DNA of 25,573 nucleotides. It comes from a virus. Where the stretch lies: the IMG/VR virus record IMGVR_UViG_3300046369_001362, positions 1 to 25,573 of that record. One strand, 5' to 3'. Positions 1 to 8,073 of the stretch are shown here, piece after piece (within the stretch, counting starts at the first letter, position 1; each line of letters opens with the position of its first letter). The notes below the pieces were generated by a model. The model did not search any database. It was not told where the DNA came from and saw only the letters and a list, made by a program, of their open reading frames with translations. The translations under genes and the position numbers were made by a program.

Positions 1-291
1 GAGTTTAAAAAAATTCAAAAAGAAATGTATGAAATGTTTGCCCGTAAGCATATGGACTATGGTTTAAATAATATTGCTTTAGGCGGAGATATCGTTAATA
101 ATAGCGATGATAAACAATTCTCTCTAACTGGGTTATGTATTAGATTAACCGATAAAATATCACGTTTAAAAAATTTACTAATTAATGGTAGATCATTTGT
201 TGAAGGTGAAGGTATGCAAGATACATTTATAGATATTGCCAATTATGGAATAATCGGTCTTTTAGTAGGTCGAGATAAATGGAAAAAATAG
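1..291 (+). CDS. Nmad1-like (DUF1599) protein, 5' end cut off by window
   Basis: The reading frame is open from base 1, so the gene probably begins upstream; an internal ATG lies at 25. The visible 96 residues run from a KHMDYG motif through RLTDKISRLKNLL, then EGEGMQDTFIDIANY and a hydrophobic GIIGLLVG end. This order (a DYG turn, an RL-DK-RL helix, then a D-DIANY helix) resembles DUF1599, also called nucleotide modification associated domain 1, an all-helical domain found in phages and near nucleotide- or DNA-modification genes. Its biochemical activity is not settled as far as I know. The stop is followed after one base by the TTG start of the nuclease gene, so the two are probably cotranscribed. 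The family call is by motif only, and a distant MazG-like fold is an alternative. Confidence 0.6.
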   Translation, partial: EFKKIQKEMYEMFARKHMDYGLNNIALGGDIVNNSDDKQFSLTGLCIRLTDKISRLKNLLINGRSFVEGEGMQDTFIDIANYGIIGLLVGRDKWKK

Positions 292-292
292 T

Positions 293-1264
293 TTGGCTAA
301 AAAAATTCCAAAGATTATAAAGGAGATTAGAAATAATCCTCCAACACCCGTTAATTATGCATATCAAAAGAATATATCATATTCCCAGATGTCTATATTT
401 AGAGGATGCCCCCATAGGTGGAAATTACAATATAAGGATAAAATTAAACGTTTTACTTCTTCAATTCATACTGTATTTGGGACGGCCATTCATGAAGTTA
501 TGCAACATTATTTAGATGTGGCATATGATAAATCATTTGCTGCAGCTGATAACTCAATTGATATGGAAGAATTTTTCCAAGAAAAATTTATAGGTGAATA
601 TCGAAATCAATATAATAAAAACAAAGACCAACATTTTTCCTCAGCCGAAGAAATGAGAGAATTTTTTGATGATGGGATGGGTATTTTAAATTGGTTTAAG
701 AAAAAAAGATCTAGGTACTTCTCTAAACGTGGTTGGCATTTAGTTGGTTGCGAAATACCATTAGTAATTGCGCCAAATAAAATGTATAACAACATATTAT
801 ACGCGGGTTTCTTAGATGTCGTCATGTACCATGAGGAAACAGAGACATTTAAAATAATCGATATTAAAACAAGCACCCGTGGGTGGAGGGATCAGGATAA
901 AAAAAATGAGGATAAACAATATCAATTACTTTTATACAAACAATATTTCTCAGAACAGTATGGGATACCTTTAGATAAAATTGAAATTGAATTTTTTATT
1001 GTTAAAAGAAAAGTAATGGATTGGGATGATGAAAAAATAATGTCACCTCATCAAGCATATAGGGTACAGCAATTTAGCCCACCAAGTGGTAAAATTAAAT
1101 TAGGAAGAGCTAAAAAAGCTATAAATAATTTTATAAATGAATGTTTTAATTCTAATGGAGACATAAAAGATATAGAATATCCAAAATCCCCAAGTAAATG
1201 GAATTGTAACTTTTGCCCCTATAAAGAAGATAAAGAAAATTGTGGAGAAGGTATAATCTACTAA
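293..1264 (+). CDS. PD-(D/E)XK nuclease, Cas4/RecB-like, possible Fe-S cluster
   Basis: A predicted DNA exonuclease or endonuclease of 323 residues. It starts with YSQMSIFRGCPHRW (30-43), typical of Cas4/RecB-family nucleases. The core follows in order: H67 in GTAIHEVM, E154, D175 in AGFLDVV, D190-x-K192 in IIDIKTS, and the QYQLLLY motif (209-215). C39 together with C305, C308 and C317 gives the one-plus-three cysteine spacing seen in Cas4 and AddB, where four cysteines hold a 4Fe-4S cluster; a cluster here is inferred. The start used is TTG at 293, because it directly follows the previous stop and keeps the residues before the first motif; no in-frame ATG occurs between the upstream in-frame stop (266) and this codon. 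Likely roles are phage recombination or replication, or host DNA breakdown. No Cas genes are nearby. Confidence 0.85.
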   Translation: MAKKIPKIIKEIRNNPPTPVNYAYQKNISYSQMSIFRGCPHRWKLQYKDKIKRFTSSIHTVFGTAIHEVMQHYLDVAYDKSFAAADNSIDMEEFFQEKFIGEYRNQYNKNKDQHFSSAEEMREFFDDGMGILNWFKKKRSRYFSKRGWHLVGCEIPLVIAPNKMYNNILYAGFLDVVMYHEETETFKIIDIKTSTRGWRDQDKKNEDKQYQLLLYKQYFSEQYGIPLDKIEIEFFIVKRKVMDWDDEKIMSPHQAYRVQQFSPPSGKIKLGRAKKAINNFINECFNSNGDIKDIEYPKSPSKWNCNFCPYKEDKENCGEGIIY

Positions 1265-1266
1265 TT

Positions 1267-1280
1267 TTCGTATATATGTA
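1267..1280 (+). promoter_or_regulatory. Weak promoter candidate upstream of the glycan operon
   Basis: The TTCGTATATATG sequence here resembles the TTCGTATATTTA core of the promoters further along. It falls in one of the few intergenic gaps (1265-1309). However, no TTTG sits 20 nt upstream of the TATA core as it does at the other sites, and the 3' half differs. If real, it would drive the RHH gene and the following 11 kb. Confidence 0.4.
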
Positions 1281-1309
1281 TACCTAAATAATGTTATAAA
1301 ATAAAGATT

Positions 1310-1498
1310 ATGAGCGCAAAAAAAGATATGACACTAACGAGTGTTAAAGTCAAAAGCGATTTATTCGAGAATTTTAAAATTGAATGTGTAAAACGTAAAT
1401 TTTCCTTCCAAAAACTTGCCGATCGGGCTTTGTTTTTGTATCTTACAGATGAAGATTTCCGTAAATCAATTAATAATCAAACTAAACTCGAACTATAA
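1310..1498 (+). CDS. Small ribbon-helix-helix (Arc/CopG-like) DNA-binding protein
   Basis: A 62-residue protein. The segment TSVKVKSDLFENFKIE (residues 10-25) looks like the beta strand and first helix of a ribbon-helix-helix fold, and KFSFQKLADRALFLYL (30-45) supplies the second helix. RHH proteins bind operator DNA as dimers through the paired N-terminal strands. This one is the first gene after a possible promoter and lies just upstream of the long glycan operon, so it may be an autoregulator of that operon or of the phage's own programme; this is inference. The ATG at 1310 follows an AT-rich leader (AAAGATT). The family call is by pattern and fairly secure; the target is unknown. Confidence 0.7.
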   Translation: MSAKKDMTLTSVKVKSDLFENFKIECVKRKFSFQKLADRALFLYLTDEDFRKSINNQTKLEL

Positions 1499-1510
1499 AT
1501 CCAAAAAACA

Positions 1511-2950
1511 ATGAATAAAAGTTTTGAACATCTTCCTAAGGACAAAAGGAAGAAAATATTATTAATTTGTGATGATATAAGAGTACATTCTGGGGTAGCA
1601 ACAGTTGCTAAAGAAATTGTAATTCATACTGCACACCATTTTAATTGGGTCCAAATAGCAGGAGCTATAAAACACCCTGATAAAGGGAAATTAATATCAC
1701 TTGATGAAAGTATTAATAAAGAGTCAAAAATTGATGATTCTTCAGTTAGTATTTATCCTGTTGATGGTTATGGTACCCCCGATTTATTAAGAAATTTAAT
1801 AAAAAAAGAATCACCTGATGCTATTATGTTAATTACTGATCCGAGATATTTTGGTTGGGTTTTTAATATGGAAAATGAAATTCGTAAAACAACCCCAATT
1901 ACCTATTTAAATATTTGGGATGATTACCCAGCACCCATGTATAATAAAGCATTTTATGAAGCTTGTGATTTGTTAATGGGTATTTCAAAGCAAACAGTTA
2001 ATATTAATAAAATAGTATTAGGAGAAGATAAGGGTAATAGGATTTTTAAATATATACCCCACGGTTTAAACCCAGATATTTATAAACCTATAAACCCTGA
2101 AGATAAAGAATTAAAAAAATTTAAAATAAATTTCTTTAAAAAAGATATTCCTGAATTTGTAGTATTCTTTAACTCTAGAAATATTAGGCGTAAACAAATC
2201 CCCGATACCATGTTAGCTTTTAGAGCTTTTCTAGATACACTTCCAAAAGAAAAAGCGGATAAGTGTAGAATGGTTTTACATACAGAAGCTGTTACTGACC
2301 ATGGGACTGATTTGTATAAGGTAGCAGAGTACTTCTTTACAGAAAGTTATCCTAAAGCAATCCAATTTTCCCATAAAAAGCTATCAACCACAGAATTAAA
2401 CTATTTATATAACATTGCTGATGTTCAAATATTACTTACTTCTAATGAGGGTTGGGGCTTAACCCTTACTGAAGCCATATTAGCAGGTACTCCTATTATT
2501 GCTAATACAACGGGTGGAATGCAAGATCAAATGAGATTTGTAGATGAAAATGGAAAATGGTTTACGCCAAGTGCTAATGTACCTTCTAACCATAGGGGTA
2601 CTTATAAAGAACATGGTGAATGGGCATTCCCAGTTTATCCAACATCAAGATCAATTCAAGGTTCTCCTCCAACCCCCTATATTTTTGATGATAGATGTAG
2701 ATGGGAAGATGCTACTGAACAACTAATTAAAGTTTACAACTTATCTAAAAAAGATAGAAATAAATTAGGATTAAAAGGTAGAGAATGGGCTATTAGTAAT
2801 GAAGCCGGTTTTACTTCTAAACATCAAGCAAATAGGGTAATAGAGGCATTTAATGAATTATTTACTAAATGGGAACCTAAAGAAAAATACCAGTTGGTTA
2901 ATGCTACTGAATATAAAGGAAAATTTTTAACACATAAAATACACTATTAA
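1511..2950 (+). CDS. GT-B glycosyltransferase, GT4-like
   Basis: A predicted retaining sugar transferase of 479 residues using a nucleotide-sugar donor. Near the N-terminus is DIRVHSGVATVAKEI (22-36), the glycine-containing acceptor-side loop of GT4 enzymes. The C-terminal Rossmann half carries VVFFNSRNIRRKQIPD, then a conserved EGWGLTLTEAILAGTP stretch (313-328). E313 and E321 stand where GT4 enzymes place their E-x7-E donor-site glutamates, and the following NTTGG loop is also typical. The length is slightly above the usual 350-420, with extra sequence after residue 340. It is the first transferase of the cassette. Its stop overlaps the next start as TAATG, implying translational coupling. 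Sugar specificity cannot be read from the sequence. Confidence 0.88.
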   Translation: MNKSFEHLPKDKRKKILLICDDIRVHSGVATVAKEIVIHTAHHFNWVQIAGAIKHPDKGKLISLDESINKESKIDDSSVSIYPVDGYGTPDLLRNLIKKESPDAIMLITDPRYFGWVFNMENEIRKTTPITYLNIWDDYPAPMYNKAFYEACDLLMGISKQTVNINKIVLGEDKGNRIFKYIPHGLNPDIYKPINPEDKELKKFKINFFKKDIPEFVVFFNSRNIRRKQIPDTMLAFRAFLDTLPKEKADKCRMVLHTEAVTDHGTDLYKVAEYFFTESYPKAIQFSHKKLSTTELNYLYNIADVQILLTSNEGWGLTLTEAILAGTPIIANTTGGMQDQMRFVDENGKWFTPSANVPSNHRGTYKEHGEWAFPVYPTSRSIQGSPPTPYIFDDRCRWEDATEQLIKVYNLSKKDRNKLGLKGREWAISNEAGFTSKHQANRVIEAFNELFTKWEPKEKYQLVNATEYKGKFLTHKIHY

Positions 2951-4251
2951 TGAGTAAACCAAGTTTTGTAATAAGTTGTCCCTATGATACCTATTCAGGT
3001 TATGGTGCCCGTTCCCGTGATATAGTTAAAGCTATTATTAATACCGGTCGATATGAAGTAAAACTTTTACCTCAAAGGTGGGGTAATACTTCTTGGAGTT
3101 TTTGTAATGACCATTCTGAATGGGAATATCTAAATAGTTATAGAATAGATAAAATTGAATCTCAACCAGATATTTGGATGCAAATCACAATACCAAATGA
3201 ATTTCAAGCTGTAGGGAAGTATAACATAGGATGTACTGCGGGTATTGAGGCTACAGTATGTAAACCTGAATGGATTGAGGGTTTAAATAGAATGGATAGT
3301 AATTGGGTTTCTTCTAATTTTGCTAAAGGAATGTTTGAAAGTTTAAATTATGAAAAAAGAAATAAACAAACAAAAGTCTTAGAAGGAAATATAAGAGTGG
3401 AAAAACCAATTGAAGTAATTTTTGAGGGTGCAAATTTAGATGTTTATAAACCTGTTTCAAAGGGTGATATAAAAGTAATTGATTTAGAAGATATTAAAGA
3501 ATCATTTTGTTTTTTAAATGTAGGACATTGGATACAAGGAGATTTTGGTCATGATCGAAAAAATTTAGCCTTATTAGTAAAATCTTTTTATGAAACATTT
3601 AAAGGACCCAATAAACCAAAACCAGCACTAATTTTAAAGGCATCTATGGGAGTAGCTTCTTATATAAGTAGAGATAATATTTTGGATAAGATTAAGTTTA
3701 TAAAAAATACAGTTAATTCAACTTCATTACCTAATATTTATTTACTTAATGGAGAATTTAATGATAGTGAAATGAATGAATTATATAATCACTCTAAGGT
3801 TAAGGCTATGGTAAGTTTAACTAAAGGTGAAGGTTTTGGAAGACCTCTATTAGAATTTAGTCTAACAGGAAAACCTATTATAGCCTCAGGGTGGTCAGGA
3901 CATTTAGATTTTTTAAAACCTAATTTTAGCACCCTGCTCCCAGGAGAATTAGAAAATGTACATAGTAGTGCTGCTAATAACTGGTTAATAAAAGAAGCTC
4001 AATGGTTTAGACCTAATGAAGCTGCTATTGGGAAGAATTTAAAAGATTGTTATAAAAAATATAAACAATTTGTATTAAGGTCAAAACAACAAAAACAATT
4101 TAGTAAATCTAATTTTAGTTATGATAAAATGGAAAAATTAGTTGATAAATTGTTAAGTGTATCTGTACCTGAATTTCCTAAACAAGTAGATTTTCAATTA
4201 CCTCAATTAGAATTACCTCAATTAGAATTACCTCAATTAAAAAAATTATAA
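2950..4251 (+). CDS. GT-B glycosyltransferase, GT4-like, with repeat tail
   Basis: A second predicted GT4-type transferase of 433 residues. The N-terminal YDTYSGYGARSRDIVKAII (12-30) matches the glycine-rich loop of the family, and GEGFGRPLLEFSLTGKPII (293-311) matches the donor-binding E-x7-E motif (E294, E302), followed by SGWSGHLDFL. It is a different protein from the upstream transferase rather than a recent duplicate, since the two share only family motifs. The C-terminus ends in a short pentapeptide repeat, QLELP, encoded by a 15-bp DNA repeat. That tail may be a flexible linker or docking peptide. The start overlaps the upstream stop by one base. A phage glycan-assembly role is inferred from context. 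Confidence 0.85.
   Translation: MSKPSFVISCPYDTYSGYGARSRDIVKAIINTGRYEVKLLPQRWGNTSWSFCNDHSEWEYLNSYRIDKIESQPDIWMQITIPNEFQAVGKYNIGCTAGIEATVCKPEWIEGLNRMDSNWVSSNFAKGMFESLNYEKRNKQTKVLEGNIRVEKPIEVIFEGANLDVYKPVSKGDIKVIDLEDIKESFCFLNVGHWIQGDFGHDRKNLALLVKSFYETFKGPNKPKPALILKASMGVASYISRDNILDKIKFIKNTVNSTSLPNIYLLNGEFNDSEMNELYNHSKVKAMVSLTKGEGFGRPLLEFSLTGKPIIASGWSGHLDFLKPNFSTLLPGELENVHSSAANNWLIKEAQWFRPNEAAIGKNLKDCYKKYKQFVLRSKQQKQFSKSNFSYDKMEKLVDKLLSVSVPEFPKQVDFQLPQLELPQLELPQLKKL
4201..4240 (+). repeat. 15-bp tandem repeat, 2.7 copies, in GT4 C-terminus
   Basis: The unit CCTCAATTAGAATTA occurs at 4201-4215 and 4216-4230, followed by a 10-base partial copy to 4240. It is in frame and encodes the pentapeptide LPQLE. 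Because 15 is a multiple of three, slippage would change tail length without breaking the frame. Confidence 0.9.
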
Positions 4252-4252
4252 T

Positions 4253-4690
4253 ATGAATTTTGATGAATTAAAAGAATGCACTAGGTGTGGGTCCGATGCC
4301 TGTTATAATCAAGAAGTAACAAAAGATATTAATATTGAATATTGTATTGGATGTGGATTTCAACATAATTCAGCTATGATTAGTGGAAGTGAATTTTTAA
4401 AGGAACAATTAGAAGTATTACCTGAATTATATAAAGAATTGATGGACGAAGAAGAAGAATCTGGGAAAATTTGGGTACCTACATCTGTAAATATTAATGA
4501 TAAGGGAATGATATTTGCTAGTGGGAATGGAAGAGATAACTGGTATTGGGCTGCTGTAAAAGTAGTCCCTTGTACTATTGATGAAAAAAAGAAACTAAAA
4601 AGTGATTATAAAGCGGATATGTCTACTTTAAGTCGTTACGATGAAGGTGATTTTATGGATGCCTTATCATACATTGAAGTTATACCATGA
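4253..4690 (+). CDS. Zinc-ribbon protein of unknown function
   Basis: 145 residues. The first 35 contain two CxxC knuckles, C9-x2-C12 and C31-x2-C34, spaced as in a zinc ribbon. The remainder is acidic, with a central WVPTSVNINDKGMIFASGNG segment and several aromatic residues (DNWYWAAVKVVP) that look like a small beta domain. I do not recognise the family. It sits inside the glycan operon directly after the second GT4 enzyme, and its last bases overlap the next start as ATGA, so it is translated with the cassette. It might be a partner or regulator of the cassette, or an unrelated phage gene caught within it. A second small CxxC/CxxC protein lies at 12462. Confidence 0.7.
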   Translation: MNFDELKECTRCGSDACYNQEVTKDINIEYCIGCGFQHNSAMISGSEFLKEQLEVLPELYKELMDEEEESGKIWVPTSVNINDKGMIFASGNGRDNWYWAAVKVVPCTIDEKKKLKSDYKADMSTLSRYDEGDFMDALSYIEVIP

Positions 4691-5127
4691 AATTAGGAGA
4701 TTTAACTGAAAAAATAATATCTGTATTTACTTTAGGTCAAGGTAAAAGGTTAGCTATGTATATAGCTAAATTAAGAGGTAAAGAAGATTGTGGTTGTAAC
4801 AGAAGAAAAGAAAAATTAAATAATTTAAATTTTAAATCTATGTCAATTTCTCAAAAACCCCTTAATTTAGATTGGTCATCTAAATGGAATAAAATTAGGG
4901 GTCAAGTATCTTGTGCTTGTGAATTTAATTATGCTATCTTACAAGTTAAAGATAAACAAAATAATTTAATACATGAAGAAAAAATTATGGCTTCCCCTTA
5001 TATGAGTGGTCAAATTAAAAATAAAGATATTTCCTTACCTTCATTTCTAACCCCTCATTCTTTTAGTTTAAAATTTCATAAAAAACACGAAAATACTTTT
5101 ATTAATCCTGTAAATATAGATTTATAA
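4687..5127 (+). CDS. DCGC-motif phage protein of unknown function
   Basis: 146 residues. The N-terminal 45 residues form a module: an amphipathic helix (LGDLTEKIISVFTLGQGKRL), a basic segment, then DCGCNRRKEKLNN (34-46) with C35 and C37. From memory, short phage and virus-associated proteins carry a similar G-D-E-K helix followed by DCGC-x-RKE-x-LN, but I know no function for them. The rest (about 50-146) has beta-strand-like stretches (SCACEFNYAILQVKD, SFSLKFHKK) and could be a small beta sandwich. ATGA couples it to the zinc-ribbon gene upstream and TAATG to the GT2 gene downstream. The position suggests a link to glycan transfer, but that is inference. Confidence 0.65.
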   Translation: MKLGDLTEKIISVFTLGQGKRLAMYIAKLRGKEDCGCNRRKEKLNNLNFKSMSISQKPLNLDWSSKWNKIRGQVSCACEFNYAILQVKDKQNNLIHEEKIMASPYMSGQIKNKDISLPSFLTPHSFSLKFHKKHENTFINPVNIDL

Positions 5128-5759
5128 TGAGAATAAGTTATGGAATAACTGTTTGTAATGAACATGAAGAACTTCAACATTTAATAGAATTTATAAGCCC
5201 CCTTATAGATAAAGAAGATGAAATAGTTATTGTTTATGATAATAATAGAGTAACTGGTGAAGTACTAGATGTAATAGACCACCACCAAGATAAAGTAAGA
5301 TCTTTTCCATTTGATTTTAAGCAAAACTTTTTAGAAAATAAAAATTATATGAACTCCGAATGTACAGGTGATTATATATTTCAAATAGATGCTGATGAAA
5401 TCCCAAATGAATATTTAGTTAAAAACCTAAAATTAATATTAGAATCTAATAAAGTTGATATTTTAATTGGCCCCAGAAAAAATATAGTTAAAAACTTAAC
5501 TCAAAGTCACATTCAACAGTGGAGATGGAATGTAAATGAAAAAGGTTGGGTTAATTGGCCAGACCAACAAAAAAGAATATACCGTAATGATCCTAGTATA
5601 GCTTGGAGAGGCCATCAAGTCCATGGAATGATTACAGGGTATAAAACATATGCAACTTTACCTTTAAATGAGGAATTTAGTATTACTCATAATAAAACTA
5701 TAGAAAAGCAAGAAGTACAAAATGAAAGATATCATAAAATTGAAACCAAACAATTATAA
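5127..5759 (+). CDS. Family 2-like glycosyltransferase (GT-A fold)
   Basis: 210 residues. The N-terminal ISYGITVCNEHEEL (3-16) is the first strand and helix of GT2 enzymes, EDEIVIVYDN (30-39) the second strand, and FQIDADEIPNEYL (85-97) holds the DxD motif (D88, A89, D90) that binds metal and nucleotide-sugar diphosphate. Downstream, W-rich segments (QWRWNVNEKGWVNW) and RIYRNDPSIAWRGHQVH resemble the acceptor region of LPS core GT2 enzymes of the WaaE/KdtX type. At 210 residues it is shorter than the common 250-300 but the catalytic half is complete. It shares 1-nt TAATG junctions with both neighbours. Likely a glycosyl transfer step of the same pathway; donor unknown. Confidence 0.85.
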   Translation: MRISYGITVCNEHEELQHLIEFISPLIDKEDEIVIVYDNNRVTGEVLDVIDHHQDKVRSFPFDFKQNFLENKNYMNSECTGDYIFQIDADEIPNEYLVKNLKLILESNKVDILIGPRKNIVKNLTQSHIQQWRWNVNEKGWVNWPDQQKRIYRNDPSIAWRGHQVHGMITGYKTYATLPLNEEFSITHNKTIEKQEVQNERYHKIETKQL

Positions 5760-6730
5760 TGAATTGTGCTTTACAAAAAAATAAAAAAGTTGGTATTAAA
5801 GTAGGTAGTAGGGGATTAGGTGATACTATAGCATCGATTCCCACAATACGTAAAATTTCTAAAGTTTATGATAATTTACCCCTAACTGTTTTTTCGCACC
5901 ACCCTGAATTATTTAATGACCATCCTTTAATATCTGAATCTCTACCTATGTCTTACCCAGAAAAAAATTATGAGATTCATAATACATTTAATCATATAGC
6001 AGGAGTAGACCATACATTAAATAACATTACAACATCATTCCGTCACCAAAATATGGATATTAGACAATTTCATGCCGTATCATTAGGGTTTGCCTTAACT
6101 CAAGAAGAAATGGAAATGGATCTCTATATCGAAGATAAAATAAATTTAGATTTTAGTGATTATGTTTTGATACACCCTACTACAACATGGGGTTCTAGAA
6201 CTTGGGATTTAAATAAATGGCAAAAACTAATCAATTTACTTAATAATGATAATATCCCAGTAATAGCTATAGGAAAAAATACAGTAGAACATGGGTATGG
6301 TACAACTGTAAAAGAGGCATTACCTATTAAAATTGAGCTTGGACAAAATTTAATGAATAACCCTATAGTTGGATTATCCCATATAAGGTGGATGATGAAT
6401 AATCAGGCAAAGTTATTAATTACTATGGATACTGGAATTTTACATTTGGCAGGTACAACTGATGTTCGTATATTACAATTAGGAAGTTCGATACATTACA
6501 AATATAGAGCACCTTATAGAAAGGGTACCCAAGAATATAAATATAAATTTATAGGAGGATCTTGTAAAGAATTTTGTGCCAGTAATATGAAATATAATAT
6601 TAAAATACATAATTCCATTCAAAGTAATCCCCCATTAGCTAAATGTTTAGATAATAGGCCTACTTTTGAATGTCATCCCAATGTAGAAGATGTATATAAA
6701 ATAATAAAACAACAATTTAATGAAAAATAA
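5759..6730 (+). CDS. Heptosyltransferase-like enzyme (GT9 family)
   Basis: 323 residues with the layout of family 9 transferases, which add ADP-heptose or related sugars to LPS cores. VGIKVGSRGLGDTIASIPTIR (11-31) is the GT9 N-terminal glycine loop. YVLIHPTTTWGSRTWDLNKW is the C-domain donor-binding entry, where family members usually read H-P-x-x-S-x-x-x-K-x-W. LLITMDTGILHLAGTTDVRILQLG corresponds to the D-S/T-G-x-x-H-x-A donor-site motif. A cysteine-rich C-terminal stretch (SCKEFCASN, KCLDNRPTFECH) is less usual and could bind metal or form disulfides. It overlaps the dehydrogenase gene by 11 bases. This enzyme hints that the glycan might mimic or modify an LPS-like structure. Confidence 0.85.
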   Translation: MNCALQKNKKVGIKVGSRGLGDTIASIPTIRKISKVYDNLPLTVFSHHPELFNDHPLISESLPMSYPEKNYEIHNTFNHIAGVDHTLNNITTSFRHQNMDIRQFHAVSLGFALTQEEMEMDLYIEDKINLDFSDYVLIHPTTTWGSRTWDLNKWQKLINLLNNDNIPVIAIGKNTVEHGYGTTVKEALPIKIELGQNLMNNPIVGLSHIRWMMNNQAKLLITMDTGILHLAGTTDVRILQLGSSIHYKYRAPYRKGTQEYKYKFIGGSCKEFCASNMKYNIKIHNSIQSNPPLAKCLDNRPTFECHPNVEDVYKIIKQQFNEK

Positions 6731-7550
6731 TAAATTTAAAGTAGGAATTATTGGGAATGGGTTTGTAGGGGAAAGCCAAGCCTTTGCTTTTTCCCCAACA
6801 AATGAAGTTAGAATTTATGATATAGACTCTTTAAAATCTACTCATACTAAAGAAGAAATTGATGAATGTGAGTTTATATTTATATGTGTTCCTACACCCA
6901 TGTATAAAGATGGATCCCAAGATATTTCATTTATAGAAAAAGTATTTAATGAAGCTGTTGAAGGGCCTATTTATATTATTAAATCTACTATATTACCAGG
7001 TACCACAAAATCATTATCTAAGAAATTTTCCCACCTTAATATAATTTTTTGTCCTGAATTTCTCACTGAAAGAACTGCAAAATTAGATATGTTAACCCAA
7101 GCAAGAATAGTTTTTGGGGGAGAAAAGGAAGACATTAAAAGAGTAAGGAAGTTATATGAAAATAGATTTATGAATCGTCATATAATTGAAACAGATTCAA
7201 CTACAGCCGAATTAATTAAATATATGAATAATACCTTTTTTGCTACTAAGGTTAGTATTTTAAATGAATTTAAGTTATTAGCTGATAAATTGGGAGCAAA
7301 TTGGAAGGATGCATTATATGGGTTTGCCTCAGATGGTAGAGTAGGAGATAGTCATTTGCATGTTCCAGGACCAGATGGTAGATTAGGATATGGTGGCACT
7401 TGTTTCCCAAAAGATGTTAATGCCCTAATAACATTAGCTAAAGAATTAGGTACACCTCTTAATACTATAAAGGGGGGATGGATAACAAATTTAACAGTGC
7501 GACCTGAAAAAGATTGGGAAGCAGATAAAGGTAGAGCAGTAAGTGAATAA
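6720..7550 (+). CDS. Short UDP-glucose/GDP-mannose 6-dehydrogenase
   Basis: Predicted to oxidise C6 of a nucleotide sugar to a uronic acid with two NAD+. The NAD-binding GNGFVG (12-17) follows the first strand. CVPTPMYKDG (56-65), IKSTILPGTT (87-96) and CPEFLTERTA (111-120) are family motifs. K167-x-x-N170 in AELIKYMNN and the catalytic cysteine C228 in GYGGTCFPKD (224-232) are intact. At 276 residues it is far shorter than the usual 390-450: the frame stops about 45 residues after the cysteine, so the C-terminal nucleotide-sugar-binding domain is missing. The gene does not look frameshifted, because the next ATG follows directly. It may be a compact phage form or a partly functional enzyme. 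It should supply a UDP-sugar acid to the transferases. Confidence 0.88.
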   Translation: MKNNKFKVGIIGNGFVGESQAFAFSPTNEVRIYDIDSLKSTHTKEEIDECEFIFICVPTPMYKDGSQDISFIEKVFNEAVEGPIYIIKSTILPGTTKSLSKKFSHLNIIFCPEFLTERTAKLDMLTQARIVFGGEKEDIKRVRKLYENRFMNRHIIETDSTTAELIKYMNNTFFATKVSILNEFKLLADKLGANWKDALYGFASDGRVGDSHLHVPGPDGRLGYGGTCFPKDVNALITLAKELGTPLNTIKGGWITNLTVRPEKDWEADKGRAVSE

Positions 7551-7551
7551 T

Positions 7552-8061
7552 ATGGAAAAATTAAAGCAAGAATTAAGTAAATTAGGTATAAATTTAAATA
7601 ATTTAGATCATTGGTCTATGTCTATAGAAGGATTTAAATGGATATTAGATAACATACCAAAAGAAAGTAATATTTTAGAAATAGGAGCGGGAAAAGGTAC
7701 AATTGAATTAAACCGTTTTTATAATGTAACTACTATAGAAAACGATATAAATTGGGTTAACTCAGTAAAGGGGGTTAATTATATATACGCTCCTATAACT
7801 TCTGGGTGGTATAATGTAGAAATACTTAAAGAAAAATTACCTACGGATTATGATTTTTTAATTATAGATGGTCCCAAAGGATCCCCTAATAGGGTTCCCT
7901 TACTTAAAAATTTAGATTTATTTCATTTAGATTGTCCCATTCTTGTTGATGACGTACATGCTGAAGCTTCTTTACATATAGCTCAAGTTTTATCTAAAAA
8001 ATTAAATAAAAAATTAACAATACATAATGGTTGGCAGAAAAAATTTGCAACTATATTATAA
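7552..8061 (+). CDS. Class I SAM-dependent methyltransferase-like protein
   Basis: 169 residues from the ATG at 7552; a GTG at 7543 would add three residues but overlaps the upstream gene, so the ATG is preferred. ILEIGAGKGT (41-50) is the SAM-binding motif I, followed by TIEND (61-65), whose acidic residue would hold the ribose. The DFLIIDGPKGSPNRVPLL segment is motif IV-like and PILVDDVHAE follows a later strand. The length covers only the Rossmann core with no extra substrate domain. In a glycan operon the likely substrate is a sugar hydroxyl or the product glycan, as in O-methylation capping; this is inference. The bases after the stop (AAAACAATTTCAG) form a 12-nt gap to the next gene. 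Confidence 0.75.
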   Translation: MEKLKQELSKLGINLNNLDHWSMSIEGFKWILDNIPKESNILEIGAGKGTIELNRFYNVTTIENDINWVNSVKGVNYIYAPITSGWYNVEILKEKLPTDYDFLIIDGPKGSPNRVPLLKNLDLFHLDCPILVDDVHAEASLHIAQVLSKKLNKKLTIHNGWQKKFATIL

Positions 8062-8073
8062 AAACAATTTCAG

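Noticed and set aside
7543-7551. GTG start for the methyltransferase
   Set aside because: It overlaps the dehydrogenase end and adds only three residues; the ATG at 7552 is placed like other starts in the operon.
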